A stretch of DNA of 64,000 bases, taken from assembly GCA_030448105.1 (NCBI GenBank), contig JAUJNP010000002.1:67248-131247 (forward strand), read 5' to 3'. The translations under genes were made by a program, and so were the position numbers. Positions 44,462 to 53,352 of the stretch are shown one piece after another. The stretch is from Acidimicrobiales bacterium (lineage in GTDB: Bacteria; Actinomycetota; Acidimicrobiia; Acidimicrobiales; Iamiaceae). The notes beneath the pieces are model-generated. The model was not told where the DNA came from. It made no database searches and saw only the letters and a program-made list of their open reading frames with translations. How positions within the stretch are numbered: position 1 is the first letter of the stretch; each line of letters begins with the position of its first letter.

Positions 44462-46968
44462 GGCGATCGAGAGCTGCTGCTGCTCGCCGCCTGACAGGTG
44501 CCGGCCCGCTGGCCCCAGCGTTCCCTCAGGATCGGGAACATGGCGAGCATGGCATCGGTCCGCTCTCGGGCGCGGGTCCTCTCGCCCCGCAACATCCAGG
44601 TGGAGAGGCGCATGTTCTCGGCGACGGTGAGGGTGGGGAACACTCCCTTGCCGCCGGGCATCATCGACAGGCCGAGGCGGGCGACCTTCTCCGGGGCCAT
44701 GCCCGTGATGTCGTGGCCGTCGAACGTCACCGATCCGCCGGTCACCGGGAGCAGGCCGGTGATGGACCTGAAGAGGGTGGACTTGCCGGAGCCGTTCGTG
44801 CCCAGGAGGGCGAGCACCTCGCCTTCGCCCACCACGCAGTCGACGCCGAACAGGACCTGCAGCGAGCCGTACCCGGCCTCGATGGCCCGGCAGGTGAGCA
44901 GGGCGCCTTCAGCGGGCCCGATGTCGGCCCCGGTCGTGACCTCGGGCGCCGGCGCCTCGTCGTCGACCAGGTCGAGCTCCTCGACCAACCTCATGCCTCG
45001 CCGGCGACCCGCCGCGTAGGCCAGGCGGTCGCGGGCCCGCTCGAAGGCCTGTCCGAGACCCCCGGGCAGGATGAGCAGGATCACCAGGAGCCCGACACCG
45101 GTGAGGAGCAGCTGGATGCGGGGGAACGTGTAGCCCAGCCACTGGATCAGGGCGACCCCGGCCAGGGTGCCGCCCAGCGAGGACACCCCGCCGATCACGG
45201 CCATCGAGAACAGCAGCAGGCTGTCGGCGGCCTCGTAGGTGTTCACACCGATCCCTCGCAGGGCGACGGCGTGGAGCGAGCCGGCCACCCCGGCGAACAT
45301 GCCCGACACCACGAAGGCGGTGATCTTCGTGCGCACGGTGGGGATGCCGGCCGCCGATGCGGCGCGGTCGTTGTCGCGGGTGGCGCTGATGGCGCGCCCG
45401 GTGCGCGTGCGCCGCAGGTTGGCCACCACCACGACGGCCGCCACCACGAGAACCAGCGCCAGCAGGTAGAGGCGCGACTCCTCGGCCAGGTCGATCACCC
45501 CGAACAGCTCCGGCCGGGGGTAGCCGCTGGGCGCAAGGGCCTCGTAGTTGGCCGGGTTGATGATGTGGGTCTGCATGGCCACCGCGAAAGCGAGGGTGGT
45601 GACGGCGAGGAGCTGGCCCGACACCCGCAGGGCGGGTATCCCGATCACCGCCGCCACCAGGCCTCCGGCGAGGGCGGACAAGGCGATGGAGACGATGAGG
45701 TCGAGGTTCTGGTCGGCGATGAGGTTGGCGGTGACCACCCCGCCTACGCCGACGAGGGCGAACTGGCCAAGGCTCACCGATCCACCCCAGCCGGTCAGCA
45801 CCACCAGCGAGATGGCGGCCATGGCGTAGATGAGGGCGATGGTGGCGCTGTTGATCTGGGCCGGGCTCCCGGCCATGGGGATCAGGACCAGGACGCCCGC
45901 CACCGCCAGGGAGAGCAGGATCTTCGCCCCCCGCACCTCGGGCAGGGCGGCAAGCGGCCGAGGGAGGCGGTGGCCCACTCCGACGGTCGACCACGATCCG
46001 TCGGCACCGGCCTCGGCGCGCGCCGTTCGCCGCTCCTGCAACAAGAGGCCGACGACGATCACCGCGAGGAGGACCACCGACGTCCACGTCCGCGAGTCGA
46101 GGTTGATCTGGGCGAGCTGATCGATGACCTCTATGGCGATCCCGGCCAGCAGCGCCCCGGGGATCGATCGCATGCCGACGACGACGGCGGCGGCGAGCGG
46201 GGCCAAGAGGATCGACGGGCCGGCGGCGGCATCGACCGAGAGGCCCTCGGTCGGCGCCTTGAGGGCGATGGTGATGGCGGCCAGCCCGCCGGCCACCGCC
46301 CAGAGCACCAGGTTGAGCTGGTTGACGGGGATGCCCACCATGCGGGCCCGGTCGAGGTTCTCGGCCATGCCCCGCACCGCGGTCCCGGCCTCACTGCGGA
46401 ACAAGAACCAGACGAGCCCGGCCAGCACCAGCGGCACCACCCCGGCCAACAGGAAGTGGTTGCCGTTGAGCGTGACCGGCGAGACCCGCCACGTGATGTC
46501 GGACAGCGGGGTCGAGAACCCCGGGTTCAAGGCGTCGGCGCCGAGCCAGTCGGGAACGAACAAGGCAAGGCCCCCAAGGGCCTGGGCGAGACCGATGGTG
46601 GCCACGGTGAGAACCAGGCGGGGCGAGCGGGCGAAGCGTCGGATGACGAGCAGCTCGACCAGGAGGCCGACGGCCACACCGGCGGCGATCGCGATGGGGG
46701 CGGCGAGGAACCAGCTCAGTTCGAGCGAACCCAGCGCGAGGCCGGTGGCGACCGAGCCCGACAGCGTGCCCATGGCGCCGTAGGCGAAGTTGATGACCCG
46801 GGTGGTGCGATAGATGAGGACGAGACCGACGGCCATGAGTCCCGTGCCGAGGCCGAGGGCCGCCCCCTGGAGCACGACCCCGAGCGACGCCTCGTAGAGG
46901 CCGAGCAACCCGGCGACCACGAAGGCGATGAACGCCCCGCCGGCCACCGCCAGGCCGCGGCCGCTCAC
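44449..46968 (-). CDS. Branched-chain-type ABC transporter: fused LivH-LivM-LivF (upstream part of a split fusion)
   Basis: From GTG 46968, overlapping the binding-protein stop (GTGA). LivH-like permease comes first (GLGTGLMAVGLVLIYRTTRV, INFAYGAMGTLSG), then LivM-like (LVVLTGWGGSVSLGQFALVG, TRTGRAISATRDNDRAASAA), then a LivF-like ATPase (ALLGTNGSGKSTLFRSITGL, and LSMMPGGKGVFPTLTVAENM). No stop separates the parts, so this is a genuine fusion. After MFPILRERWGQRAG the frame is lost one base before the signature motif (HLSGGEQQQLS in the restored frame). The longer open frame beyond 46968 is a shadow of the binding-protein gene. Confidence 0.88.
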   Translation of the reverse strand: MSGRGLAVAGGAFIAFVVAGLLGLYEASLGVVLQGAALGLGTGLMAVGLVLIYRTTRVINFAYGAMGTLSGSVATGLALGSLELSWFLAAPIAIAAGVAVGLLVELLVIRRFARSPRLVLTVATIGLAQALGGLALFVPDWLGADALNPGFSTPLSDITWRVSPVTLNGNHFLLAGVVPLVLAGLVWFLFRSEAGTAVRGMAENLDRARMVGIPVNQLNLVLWAVAGGLAAITIALKAPTEGLSVDAAAGPSILLAPLAAAVVVGMRSIPGALLAGIAIEVIDQLAQINLDSRTWTSVVLLAVIVVGLLLQERRTARAEAGADGSWSTVGVGHRLPRPLAALPEVRGAKILLSLAVAGVLVLIPMAGSPAQINSATIALIYAMAAISLVVLTGWGGSVSLGQFALVGVGGVVTANLIADQNLDLIVSIALSALAGGLVAAVIGIPALRVSGQLLAVTTLAFAVAMQTHIINPANYEALAPSGYPRPELFGVIDLAEESRLYLLALVLVVAAVVVVANLRRTRTGRAISATRDNDRAASAAGIPTVRTKITAFVVSGMFAGVAGSLHAVALRGIGVNTYEAADSLLLFSMAVIGGVSSLGGTLAGVALIQWLGYTFPRIQLLLTGVGLLVILLILPGGLGQAFERARDRLAYAAGRRRGMRLVEELDLVDDEAPAPEVTTGADIGPAEGALLTCRAIEAGYGSLQVLFGVDCVVGEGEVLALLGTNGSGKSTLFRSITGLLPVTGGSVTFDGHDITGMAPEKVARLGLSMMPGGKGVFPTLTVAENMRLSTWMLRGERTRARERTDAMLAMFPILRERWGQRAGTCQAASSSSSRSPWRS

Positions 46969-48541
46969 CGGCCCAGCACGTCCGGTTGGCCCTCGGGGAT
47001 GTCCTTTGCCCGGTACCGCTTGCCGGTCGACGCGTACGAGCCCTTCTGGCCGTTGAACGGCGAGACCTTGTCGGGGTCCCACCAGATCTCCCGGGAGTCG
47101 ACGATGGGCGTGTAGGAACCGGTGAAGTAGTCCCACGTCCCGGCCGGACCGGTGGCCGCCGGGTAGCTGAACAGCCCGGTCTCGAAGTGCTCGGGGGTCA
47201 GGTCGGGCCCGGCCATCTGGATGCCCAGGGCGAGCTGGTAGAGCTGGTAGTAGAAGACGTCGACGACCACCGACGGCTCCTCGTCCGGTCGCACCGACTT
47301 GAACGCCTTGTAGCCGGCGCTCTGCTTGGCCGGCAGCTGCTCGCCCAGCGGGCTGAGGCCGAAGGACCGGTTCCACTGCCCGGTCTTCTTGGCGAACCCT
47401 TGTCCGATGAGGTCGAGGTCGAGGAAGGCCACGCCAGGGATCGTCCACTCGGGCTGGAGCCCTTGGCTCTCGAGCTCCTGGTGGAGGCTCAGCATCATCA
47501 GCGGATCGCTGAAGCTGGAGATGGTGGTGATCCCCCGGCTGACGATCTGGGCGGCGATGCTCTTGGCCTGGCTCGGGATGCGGCCGATGTCGAGGACGTA
47601 GTCGGTGACCAGGGCGGGCGGATGCCCCGCGTCCTCGACCACCTTCAGCCCGGCCCGCGCGCACTTCTGGTACTCGGGGTTGTTCGGCGCGATGACGGCG
47701 ATCTTCCGGGGCTTGTCCTCGAGGGCGCCGCCGGCGAAGATCGCCGGCCGGCCCACCAGGCGCCTCAGGCCGTAGGTGCTGGCCGTCTCGGCGACCACCG
47801 AGCAGTCGCTGGCCAGGCTCCAGGCGTAGGGGCGCCGTGCGGTGAACCACTCCCGGGAGAGGTACGGGGCGCCGAAGGCGATGACCTTCTGCTTCACCAG
47901 GGCCTCGGAGTAGGGCTGGGTCGTGCCGGTGATGTCGGCGAACGCCTTCAGCTCGGTGCCGGCCTTGAGCCCGTCGTTGGTGGCTCCCTCCTGGCCGCCG
48001 CCGGTGAGCTCGGCGGCGATGGTGCCCTTGCCGTCGAAGACCTCCAGCTTCATCCGGCGCCCGTAGAGCTCGAAGTTCCGGTTGAAGTACTCCACCAGCC
48101 CTTCCATCGTGCGCTCGAAGTCCTCCGGCGTGTCCTTGAACTCGATGCCGAGCACGGCGGCCAGCAGCTTGAGGACGTTGGGCCCGGCCGTGCGCCGGTA
48201 GGTCACGGTGACCTCGTCGGCGGTCACCCCCTGGGAGGGGCGCCGCCGTTGTCGCCCCGGAAGACGAAGCACGGTGGCGAGTACGGGTCGCCCGGCACCT
48301 GGCGCCGGTTGCCCGGGCAGGGCTTCACGGTGGTGTTCCAGCCCGACGCCGGCTGGCCCTTGGTGCCGGCGCGCAGGCGTCGGGAGCCGCCCTGGTCCTC
48401 GGCCCGGCTGGGGAACACGGCCACGACCGCGACGATGGCGACGACCGCCAGCGCCAGTGGCGCGTAGCCCTTGAGGGCGCGATGCTCGGCTCCGCTCAGC
48501 CTCCCGGGTCTCCCGGTCCGCCCGCCTGTCGCCGGGGTCAT
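46965..48541 (-). CDS. ABC transporter substrate-binding protein (Leu/Ile/Val-type, membrane-anchored; one frame break)
   Basis: Start ATG 48541 overlaps the TetR stop (ATGA). An N-terminal anchor (GYAPLALAVVAIVAVVAVFP) leads to a Cys pair (KPCPGNRRQVPGDPYSPPCF). Near 48240 one base appears missing. The frame then resumes as QGVTADEVTVTYRRTAGPNV and continues through SDCSVVAETASTYGLRRLVG, KIAVIAPNNPEYQKCARAGL and FVKK-like elements typical of periplasmic-binding fold I. It is followed immediately by the fused permease-ATPase gene. The ligand is unknown; such systems import amino acids, amides or other small organics. Confidence 0.85.
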
Positions 48542-49074
48542 GGCTTCACCGCCGGAGCGAGGGCGGCCTCGAACACGGCGGCCACGTCGGCGCGGTACGG
48601 ACCGGCAGCTTCGGTGCCGAGCTGAACGACGGACATCAGCAGGGCCAACATGATGGCGACGATGCCATTGCCGGTGGAGACGGGGTCGATGTCGCGGCGG
48701 ACGGTGCCCTCCAGCTGTTCGGCGCGGAGGCGCTCGGCGCACGCCTTGCGCAGCTCGGTCAGGGCGGGGATCTCGAGCACTCGAGCGGTCACCTCGGGTT
48801 CGAGCCCTGCCAGCAATCGCCTCGCCAGCGGGTGGCCCTCGACCGCGCCGACGAGGGTGAACAGCAGGGTCTGGCGCCAGTCGAGGACACCGGGCTCCTC
48901 GAAGACGCTCGACAGCGCCTCGTGGATGACGGCGGCCGCGTCCTCGTCCAGCGCGGCGAGGAACAGCGCTTCCTTGTCGGCGAAGTAGGTGTAGGCGACG
49001 GTGCCCCCGACGCCGGCGTCCCGTGCGATGTCGGCGACCGACGTCGCCCGGAACCCTTCCCGTCCGAACCGCAC
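48538..49074 (-). CDS. TetR-family regulator, start uncertain
   Basis: HTH region FRATSVADIARDAGVGGTVA then YTYFADKEALFLAALDEDAA is standard TetR, and the C-terminal ligand domain is 120 residues. GTG 49074 is the only normal start, yet the frame upstream to the stop at 49165 encodes QTRQAILDAAIVRFG, the usual TetR helix 1. The real start is therefore missing: a rare ATC at 49161, or an indel. It overlaps the transporter's binding-protein gene by four bases and is divergent from the hydrolase gene. The palindrome at 49209-49223 is its likely operator. Confidence 0.87.
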   Translation of the reverse strand: MRFGREGFRATSVADIARDAGVGGTVAYTYFADKEALFLAALDEDAAAVIHEALSSVFEEPGVLDWRQTLLFTLVGAVEGHPLARRLLAGLEPEVTARVLEIPALTELRKACAERLRAEQLEGTVRRDIDPVSTGNGIVAIMLALLMSVVQLGTEAAGPYRADVAAVFEAALAPAVKP

Positions 49075-49208
49075 GATGGCGGCGTCGAGGATGGCCTGGC
49101 GCGTCTGCGCGCCCTTCGTCCGAGGTGAAGCGGTACGGGGTGAAGCGACGGTGCGAGCGATGCCCTAGGTAACCAGAAGCCAGCACTTGAGTAAATCCCT
49201 CATGTTGT

Positions 49209-49223
49209 GTTACCGTCGGTAAC
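49209..49223. promoter_or_regulatory. TetR-type palindromic operator
   Basis: gttaccgtcggtaac is a perfect 7+1+7 palindrome ending one base before the ATG of the hydrolase gene at 49225. A half-site (ggtaac) recurs at 49168-49173. Its place in the TetR/hydrolase divergent gap suggests control of both directions. With the palindrome this close to the ATG, the plus-strand transcript is probably leaderless or starts just upstream. Confidence 0.75.
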
Positions 49224-49224
49224 C

Positions 49225-50130
49225 ATGACGGCGACAGAGACGGAAACCGAACCGGCAACCGCCACCCAGACGAGCAACCCGGAACGCAAGGTGCCCACCC
49301 GGCGCATCTCCTTCGAGGAGTCCTTCCAGGGCGTGCCCAGGCACTTCGCGGCCGACGGCGACCTGATCCACAGCCACGTGGCGGCGGCGCTGTCGGCCGT
49401 GTTCCCCGACGGCGAGGACTTCTTCGTGCGGTCGGAGCGGCACTTCCGCGACCAGATCTCCGACCCCGCGCTGAAGCGCCAGGTGGCCGGCTTCATCGGC
49501 CAGGAGGCGGTGCACGGCCGCGAGCACCGGGCGTTCAACGATTGCCTCGACCAGCTGGGCTACCCGACCAAGCGCGTCGAGCGGATCACGAAGTGGGGAC
49601 TCGAGACACGGGAGCGGATCGCCCCGGCCAAGGCCAACCTGGCGGCCACCGCCGCCCTGGAGCACTTCACCGCCACCCTCGCCGAGCTGGTGCTCACCAG
49701 CGAGGAGACCCGGGCTCTCTTCGGTGACGAGGCCGTCAGGAACCTCTTCCTCTGGCACGCACTCGAGGAGTCCGAGCACAAGGCGGTGGCCTTCGACGTC
49801 TACAAGGCGGTCGGCGGCAGCGAGCGGATGCGGGTGTGGACGATGAACGTGCTGCGCTTCGGCTTCGTGGGCGTCATGGTGATCCAGGTGACGGCGGCTC
49901 TGCTGTTCGACCGCGAGACCTACCGCCGCGGCAAGCTGCGCCGGAGCTGGCGCGGCTTCCGGCGCTCACCGATCGCGCAGCGCGCCGTCTGGGACCAACT
50001 GCGGGACTACAACCGCCCCGACTTCCACCCCGACGATCGCGACACCACCGAGCTGGTCGAGCGCTGGCGGGCCGAGCTGTTCGGCGACACCGGGACGCTC
50101 AACGACAAGCTGGCGAACGCGGCGGCGTGA
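49225..50130 (+). CDS. Predicted metal-dependent hydrolase (PF10118-type)
   Basis: 301-residue helical protein with a ferritin-like set of Glu/His motifs: GFIGQEAVHGREHRAFND, LAATAALEHFTATLAELVLT and LFLWHALEESEHKAVAFDVY. These are the conserved metal-binding motifs of the predicted metal-dependent hydrolase family. One membrane-like segment (FGFVGVMVIQVTAALLF) follows. The start is ATG 49225, with no Shine-Dalgarno sequence. It is regulated, I infer, by the divergent TetR. The substrate is unknown. The chosen ATG gives a polar Thr/Glu-rich leader before the domain. Confidence 0.88.
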   Translation: MTATETETEPATATQTSNPERKVPTRRISFEESFQGVPRHFAADGDLIHSHVAAALSAVFPDGEDFFVRSERHFRDQISDPALKRQVAGFIGQEAVHGREHRAFNDCLDQLGYPTKRVERITKWGLETRERIAPAKANLAATAALEHFTATLAELVLTSEETRALFGDEAVRNLFLWHALEESEHKAVAFDVYKAVGGSERMRVWTMNVLRFGFVGVMVIQVTAALLFDRETYRRGKLRRSWRGFRRSPIAQRAVWDQLRDYNRPDFHPDDRDTTELVERWRAELFGDTGTLNDKLANAAA

Positions 50131-50152
50131 GACGGCCGGCGGGACGGCGCGA

Positions 50153-50180
50153 GACAGGGTCGCCCGGAGGCGACCCTGTC
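50153..50180. terminator. Bidirectional hairpin between convergent genes
   Basis: A perfect 12-base stem (gacagggtcgcc / ggcgaccctgtc) with a four-base loop sits between the hydrolase stop at 50130 and the ferritin-like gene's stop at 50224. There is no T-run, which is normal for high-GC Actinomycetota. It can serve both strands. Confidence 0.85.
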
Positions 50181-50223
50181 CCTGGTCGATCATCGGCCGC
50201 CTGACGGCGGCGGTAACCGAGGC

Positions 50224-51201
50224 CTACGAGGAGGCGCCCGCCGCGACCTGGTTGGCCACCTCTTCGAGCTGGGCCTGGGCGGCGGTGACGACGCCCTTGC
50301 GGTTCTTGGTGGCCTGCTCGTAGGTCAGCACGGAGCGGACCTGCTCAGGGTCGGTCAGCCGCTGGAGGCGGTTGACGACGGTGGTCACGTTGAGGTCCGG
50401 GTAGCGCTTGATGGGCAGCTCGTCGGCGTTCAGCGCACCGAGCTCGACCCGGCTGCGGTGGAGGGCCTTGGCGGTGCGACCGGCACCTTCGGCGCTGGCC
50501 CTGGCCTCGCCCTGCTCGAGCATGGCGTGGCGCCCCGCGGTCCAGGCCTCGCCCACGGCGTCGGCCACTCGACGAACCCGGTCGACGGTGGTGGTCACGG
50601 ACTCCTCGGCCCGCTCCTGCAGGTCGCCGAAGGCGACGACGGAGCGGTTGAGGCCGTCGAACGCCTGGCGGGCCGGGAACGTGGCCATCCGCCGGCTGAC
50701 GCCGATCGCGGCCTGCACCGGCGTGGGACGGATGGCGGTGGGGCCACCTACGGCATGCTCGGCCAGGCGGGTGTTGATCCACTCGATGGTGGCGCTGTGA
50801 GCGGTCTCGAGCCGCTCCATGAGGCGCACGACCTTGCGCTCGTCGGCCGTCTCGGCGAGGACCCGGGCGAAGCGGGCCCGGTCGAGCAGCTGGTGCTCGA
50901 GGCTCAGGTCACCGAGCAACGCCTCGGCCAGCGGTTGGCCCTGCTCCACCTGCGCCTTGGCGACGGCGGCCGCTCTACCGACGGCGGCGCCGACCACGTC
51001 GGGTACGCCGCCGAGGTCCCGGATGGTCTGGGTGAGGCGACGGGCCCGGTCCTCGCAGTTGCTGGCGTTCTGCGCCAGCTCCTTCTCGGTGGCGTCGTCG
51101 CGGGCCTGGGCCCTACGGGTCTGGGCGATCATGGCCTCGGTCTGGGTGAGGCGAAGCAGGGCGTTGAGCTCGGCGCGGAGCTCGACGGTGGGGTCAGCCA
51201 T
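50224..51201 (-). CDS. Ferritin-like-domain helical protein
   Basis: 325 residues, nearly all helical. The N-terminal half (LRAELNALLRLTQTEAMIAQ, LSLEHQLLDRARFARVLAET, LMERLETAHSATIEWI) is the ferritin-like four-helix part with Glu/His positions. The C-terminal half is a long helical tail (RRMATFPARQAFDGLNRSVV). The start is ATG 51201 with GGAGGAT at ideal spacing. The function is unknown; a membrane-lipid or stress role has been suggested for such proteins, but nothing here shows it. A palindrome lies 23 bases upstream. Confidence 0.8.
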   Translation of the reverse strand: MADPTVELRAELNALLRLTQTEAMIAQTRRAQARDDATEKELAQNASNCEDRARRLTQTIRDLGGVPDVVGAAVGRAAAVAKAQVEQGQPLAEALLGDLSLEHQLLDRARFARVLAETADERKVVRLMERLETAHSATIEWINTRLAEHAVGGPTAIRPTPVQAAIGVSRRMATFPARQAFDGLNRSVVAFGDLQERAEESVTTTVDRVRRVADAVGEAWTAGRHAMLEQGEARASAEGAGRTAKALHRSRVELGALNADELPIKRYPDLNVTTVVNRLQRLTDPEQVRSVLTYEQATKNRKGVVTAAQAQLEEVANQVAAGASS

Positions 51202-51223
51202 AAGGGATCCTCCGGAACGGTGT

Positions 51224-51237
51224 GTGAACGTGTTCAC
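51224..51237. promoter_or_regulatory. Palindromic site upstream of ferritin-like gene
   Basis: gtgaacgtgttcac is a perfect 6+2+6 palindrome with the AAC-NN-GTT core common to TetR-family lipid regulators. It sits in the 168-base divergent gap between the ferritin-like gene and the alcohol dehydrogenase gene, close to the former. No regulator gene is adjacent. Confidence 0.6.
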
Positions 51238-51369
51238 GTATGTTAGCCGGCCGCTAGCTAGCTGACAACTCTTGCAAGCACGCCACCCGCTCGTTCGAAA
51301 CGATGACGGCGGGGGGTAGAGCCGGGGGCGGACGGGCGACCGGTGCCCACGACCCTCGGGGAGTCACTG

Positions 51370-52519
51370 ATGCGAGCGATGGTGTACCGGGGGCCCTACA
51401 AGATCCGGGTCGAGGACAAGGACGTCCCTCGCATCGAGCACCCCAACGACGCCATCGTGCGCGTGACGTTGGCCGCCATCTGCGGCTCCGATCTCCACCT
51501 GTACCACGGGATGATGCCCGACACGCGGGTCGGCACGACCTTCGGACACGAGTTCATCGGGGTGATCGAGGAAGTCGGGCCGTCGGTGGAGAACCTGAGC
51601 CCCGGCGACCGGGTCATGGTGCCGTTCAACGTGTTCTGCGGGTCGTGCTTCTTCTGCGCCCGGGGCCTGTACTCCAACTGCCACAACGTGAACCCCAACG
51701 CCACCGCCGTGGGCGGCATCTACGGGTTCTCCCACACCTGCGGTGGCTACGACGGCGGCCAGTCGGAGTTCGTCCGGGTGCCCTTCGCCGACGTCGGTCC
51801 CAGCCTCATCCCCGACTGGATGGAGGACGAGGACGCGGTGCTGTTGACCGACGCGCTGGCCACCGGTTACTTCGGGGCCCAGCTCGGCGACATCACCGAA
51901 GGCGACGTGGTGGTGGTGTTCGGCGCCGGTCCCGTCGGGCTGTTCGCCGCCAAGTCCGCCTGGCTGATGGGCGCCGGCCGGGTCATCGTCATCGACCACC
52001 TGGAGTACCGGCTGGAGAAGGCCCGGACCTTCGCCCACGCCGAGACCTACAACTTCGCCGACCACGACGACATCGTCGTGCACATGAAGAAGGTCACCGA
52101 CCACCTGGGCGCCGACGTGGCCATCGGCGCGGTCGGCGCCGAGGCGGACGGCAACCTCTTGCACCACGTCACCTCGGCCAAGCTGAAGCTGCAGGGCGGC
52201 TCCCCGGTGGCGCTCAACTGGGCCATCAGACTCGGTCCGCAAGGGCGGGATCGTCTCGGTGGTGGGCGGCTACGGCCCGATGTTCAGCGCCGTGAAGTTC
52301 GGCGACGCCCTGAACAAGGGGCTCACCCTCAAAATGAACCAGTGCCCGGTGAAGCGGCAGTGGCCACGGCTGTTCGAGCACGTGCGGAACGGCTACCTCA
52401 AGCCGAGCGACATCGTCAGCCATCGCATCCCGCTCGAGCACATCGCCGAGGGCTACCACATCTTCTCGGCGAAGCTGGATGGCTGCATCAAGGCGCTCGT
52501 CGTCCCCGGCGCCGGCTGA
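51370..52519 (+). CDS. Zinc-dependent alcohol dehydrogenase, formaldehyde-dehydrogenase-like (one frame break)
   Basis: About 383 residues when joined. It opens MRAMVYRGPYKIRVEDKDVP. The catalytic zinc site is CGSDLHLYHG and GHEFIGVIEEVGPSV. The structural zinc loop is CGSCFFCARGLYSNC. The NAD motif is VVVFGAGPVGLFAAKSAWLM. One extra a at about 52228 (gccatcagactc where gccatcgactc fits) breaks the frame. The tail continues from 52259 as VGGYGPMFSAVKFGDALNKG and ends at 52519. Without correction the first frame runs open into the phosphodiesterase gene. The start is ATG 51370 with GGGGAG upstream. It likely oxidises small alcohols or thiol-aldehyde adducts; a mycothiol link is possible. Confidence 0.88.
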
Positions 52520-52537
52520 GAAGGAGCGAGACAGAAG

Positions 52538-53125
52538 ATGCCGTACACCCCGGACAAGCCGCCCCTGGTCGAGTCCAGCGAGGAGCTGCGGGCTCGCATC
52601 CCCGGGTGGGGCGCCGACCTCGATCCTCGGGACCGGCCTTCGGTCCCGAGGATGCGCTTGGACCCCAACCTGAGCGGCGCCCACTGGGACTTCCCCGAGC
52701 GCCAGCCCGAAGCGCGACCCCGCGAGCGGTCGATCGAGCACGAGCGCCTCACGCCGGTCTTCGGGACCACGTGCCCACCCAAGGGCCTCTCCGGGGTGAT
52801 GCGCAGGTACGCCTACGAGCGGTTCAGCGAAGCGCGTGCCGCCCACTGGATGATCCTGCTGGCGGCCGACCGGGTGGACGCGCTCGAGAGCCACCTCCGG
52901 TCGTTCACCACCCTGCACCCGGACAACCCGATCACCGAGACCGGCGTGCTGAGCGAGCTGTCGCACCACGGCATCGCCTCCCGCTTCGGCAGCAAGCGGG
53001 CCGACCTGGCGCACCAGCCGCTCGACCCCGTCATCGTGGCCGCTCCATGGGTCCTCGGTGGTGGCGTCGCCTACCTCGCCCTCCGAGGCATGGCCAGGGC
53101 ACTAGCGAGATCCGGCGGCCGCTGA
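52538..53125 (+). CDS. Conserved hypothetical protein with C-terminal membrane segment, downstream of ADH
   Basis: 195 residues starting at ATG 52538 with GAAGGAG about 12 bases upstream and 18 bases after the dehydrogenase stop, so an operon is likely. Trp/Pro-rich N-terminal part (NLSGAHWDFPERQPEARP), helical middle (MRRYAYERFSEARAAHWMIL, LAADRVDALESHLRSF) and a terminal hydrophobic stretch (IVAAPWVLGGGVAYLALRG). I do not recognise a family. The 227 bases after it, up to 53352, hold no gene I can support. Confidence 0.75.
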   Translation: MPYTPDKPPLVESSEELRARIPGWGADLDPRDRPSVPRMRLDPNLSGAHWDFPERQPEARPRERSIEHERLTPVFGTTCPPKGLSGVMRRYAYERFSEARAAHWMILLAADRVDALESHLRSFTTLHPDNPITETGVLSELSHHGIASRFGSKRADLAHQPLDPVIVAAPWVLGGGVAYLALRGMARALARSGGR

Positions 53126-53352
53126 ACCGCACATCGAACCGCGAGCGCCGGCGCCAGCCCCACCGGCCCCAGGGCCTACGATCGCCACGTCCTCTCTGGC
53201 CCCGGGCCCTCGCGGGGGCTGTGGCGAGGGCGGGCGGAACGTCAAGTGCCGGTACAGGGGACGTGATGGCGTCCGCTGAGAGTTCGCTGTGGCAGAGCAC
53301 ACGAGCGCTGCAGCCACCGTCTGAGCCACTGCACCGCCGATACGCTCCGGCC

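Noticed and set aside
44713-47115. 800-residue plus-strand open frame
   Set aside because: Antisense to the fused Liv transporter; composition (Gly/Arg/Asp/His) is that of a shadow frame.
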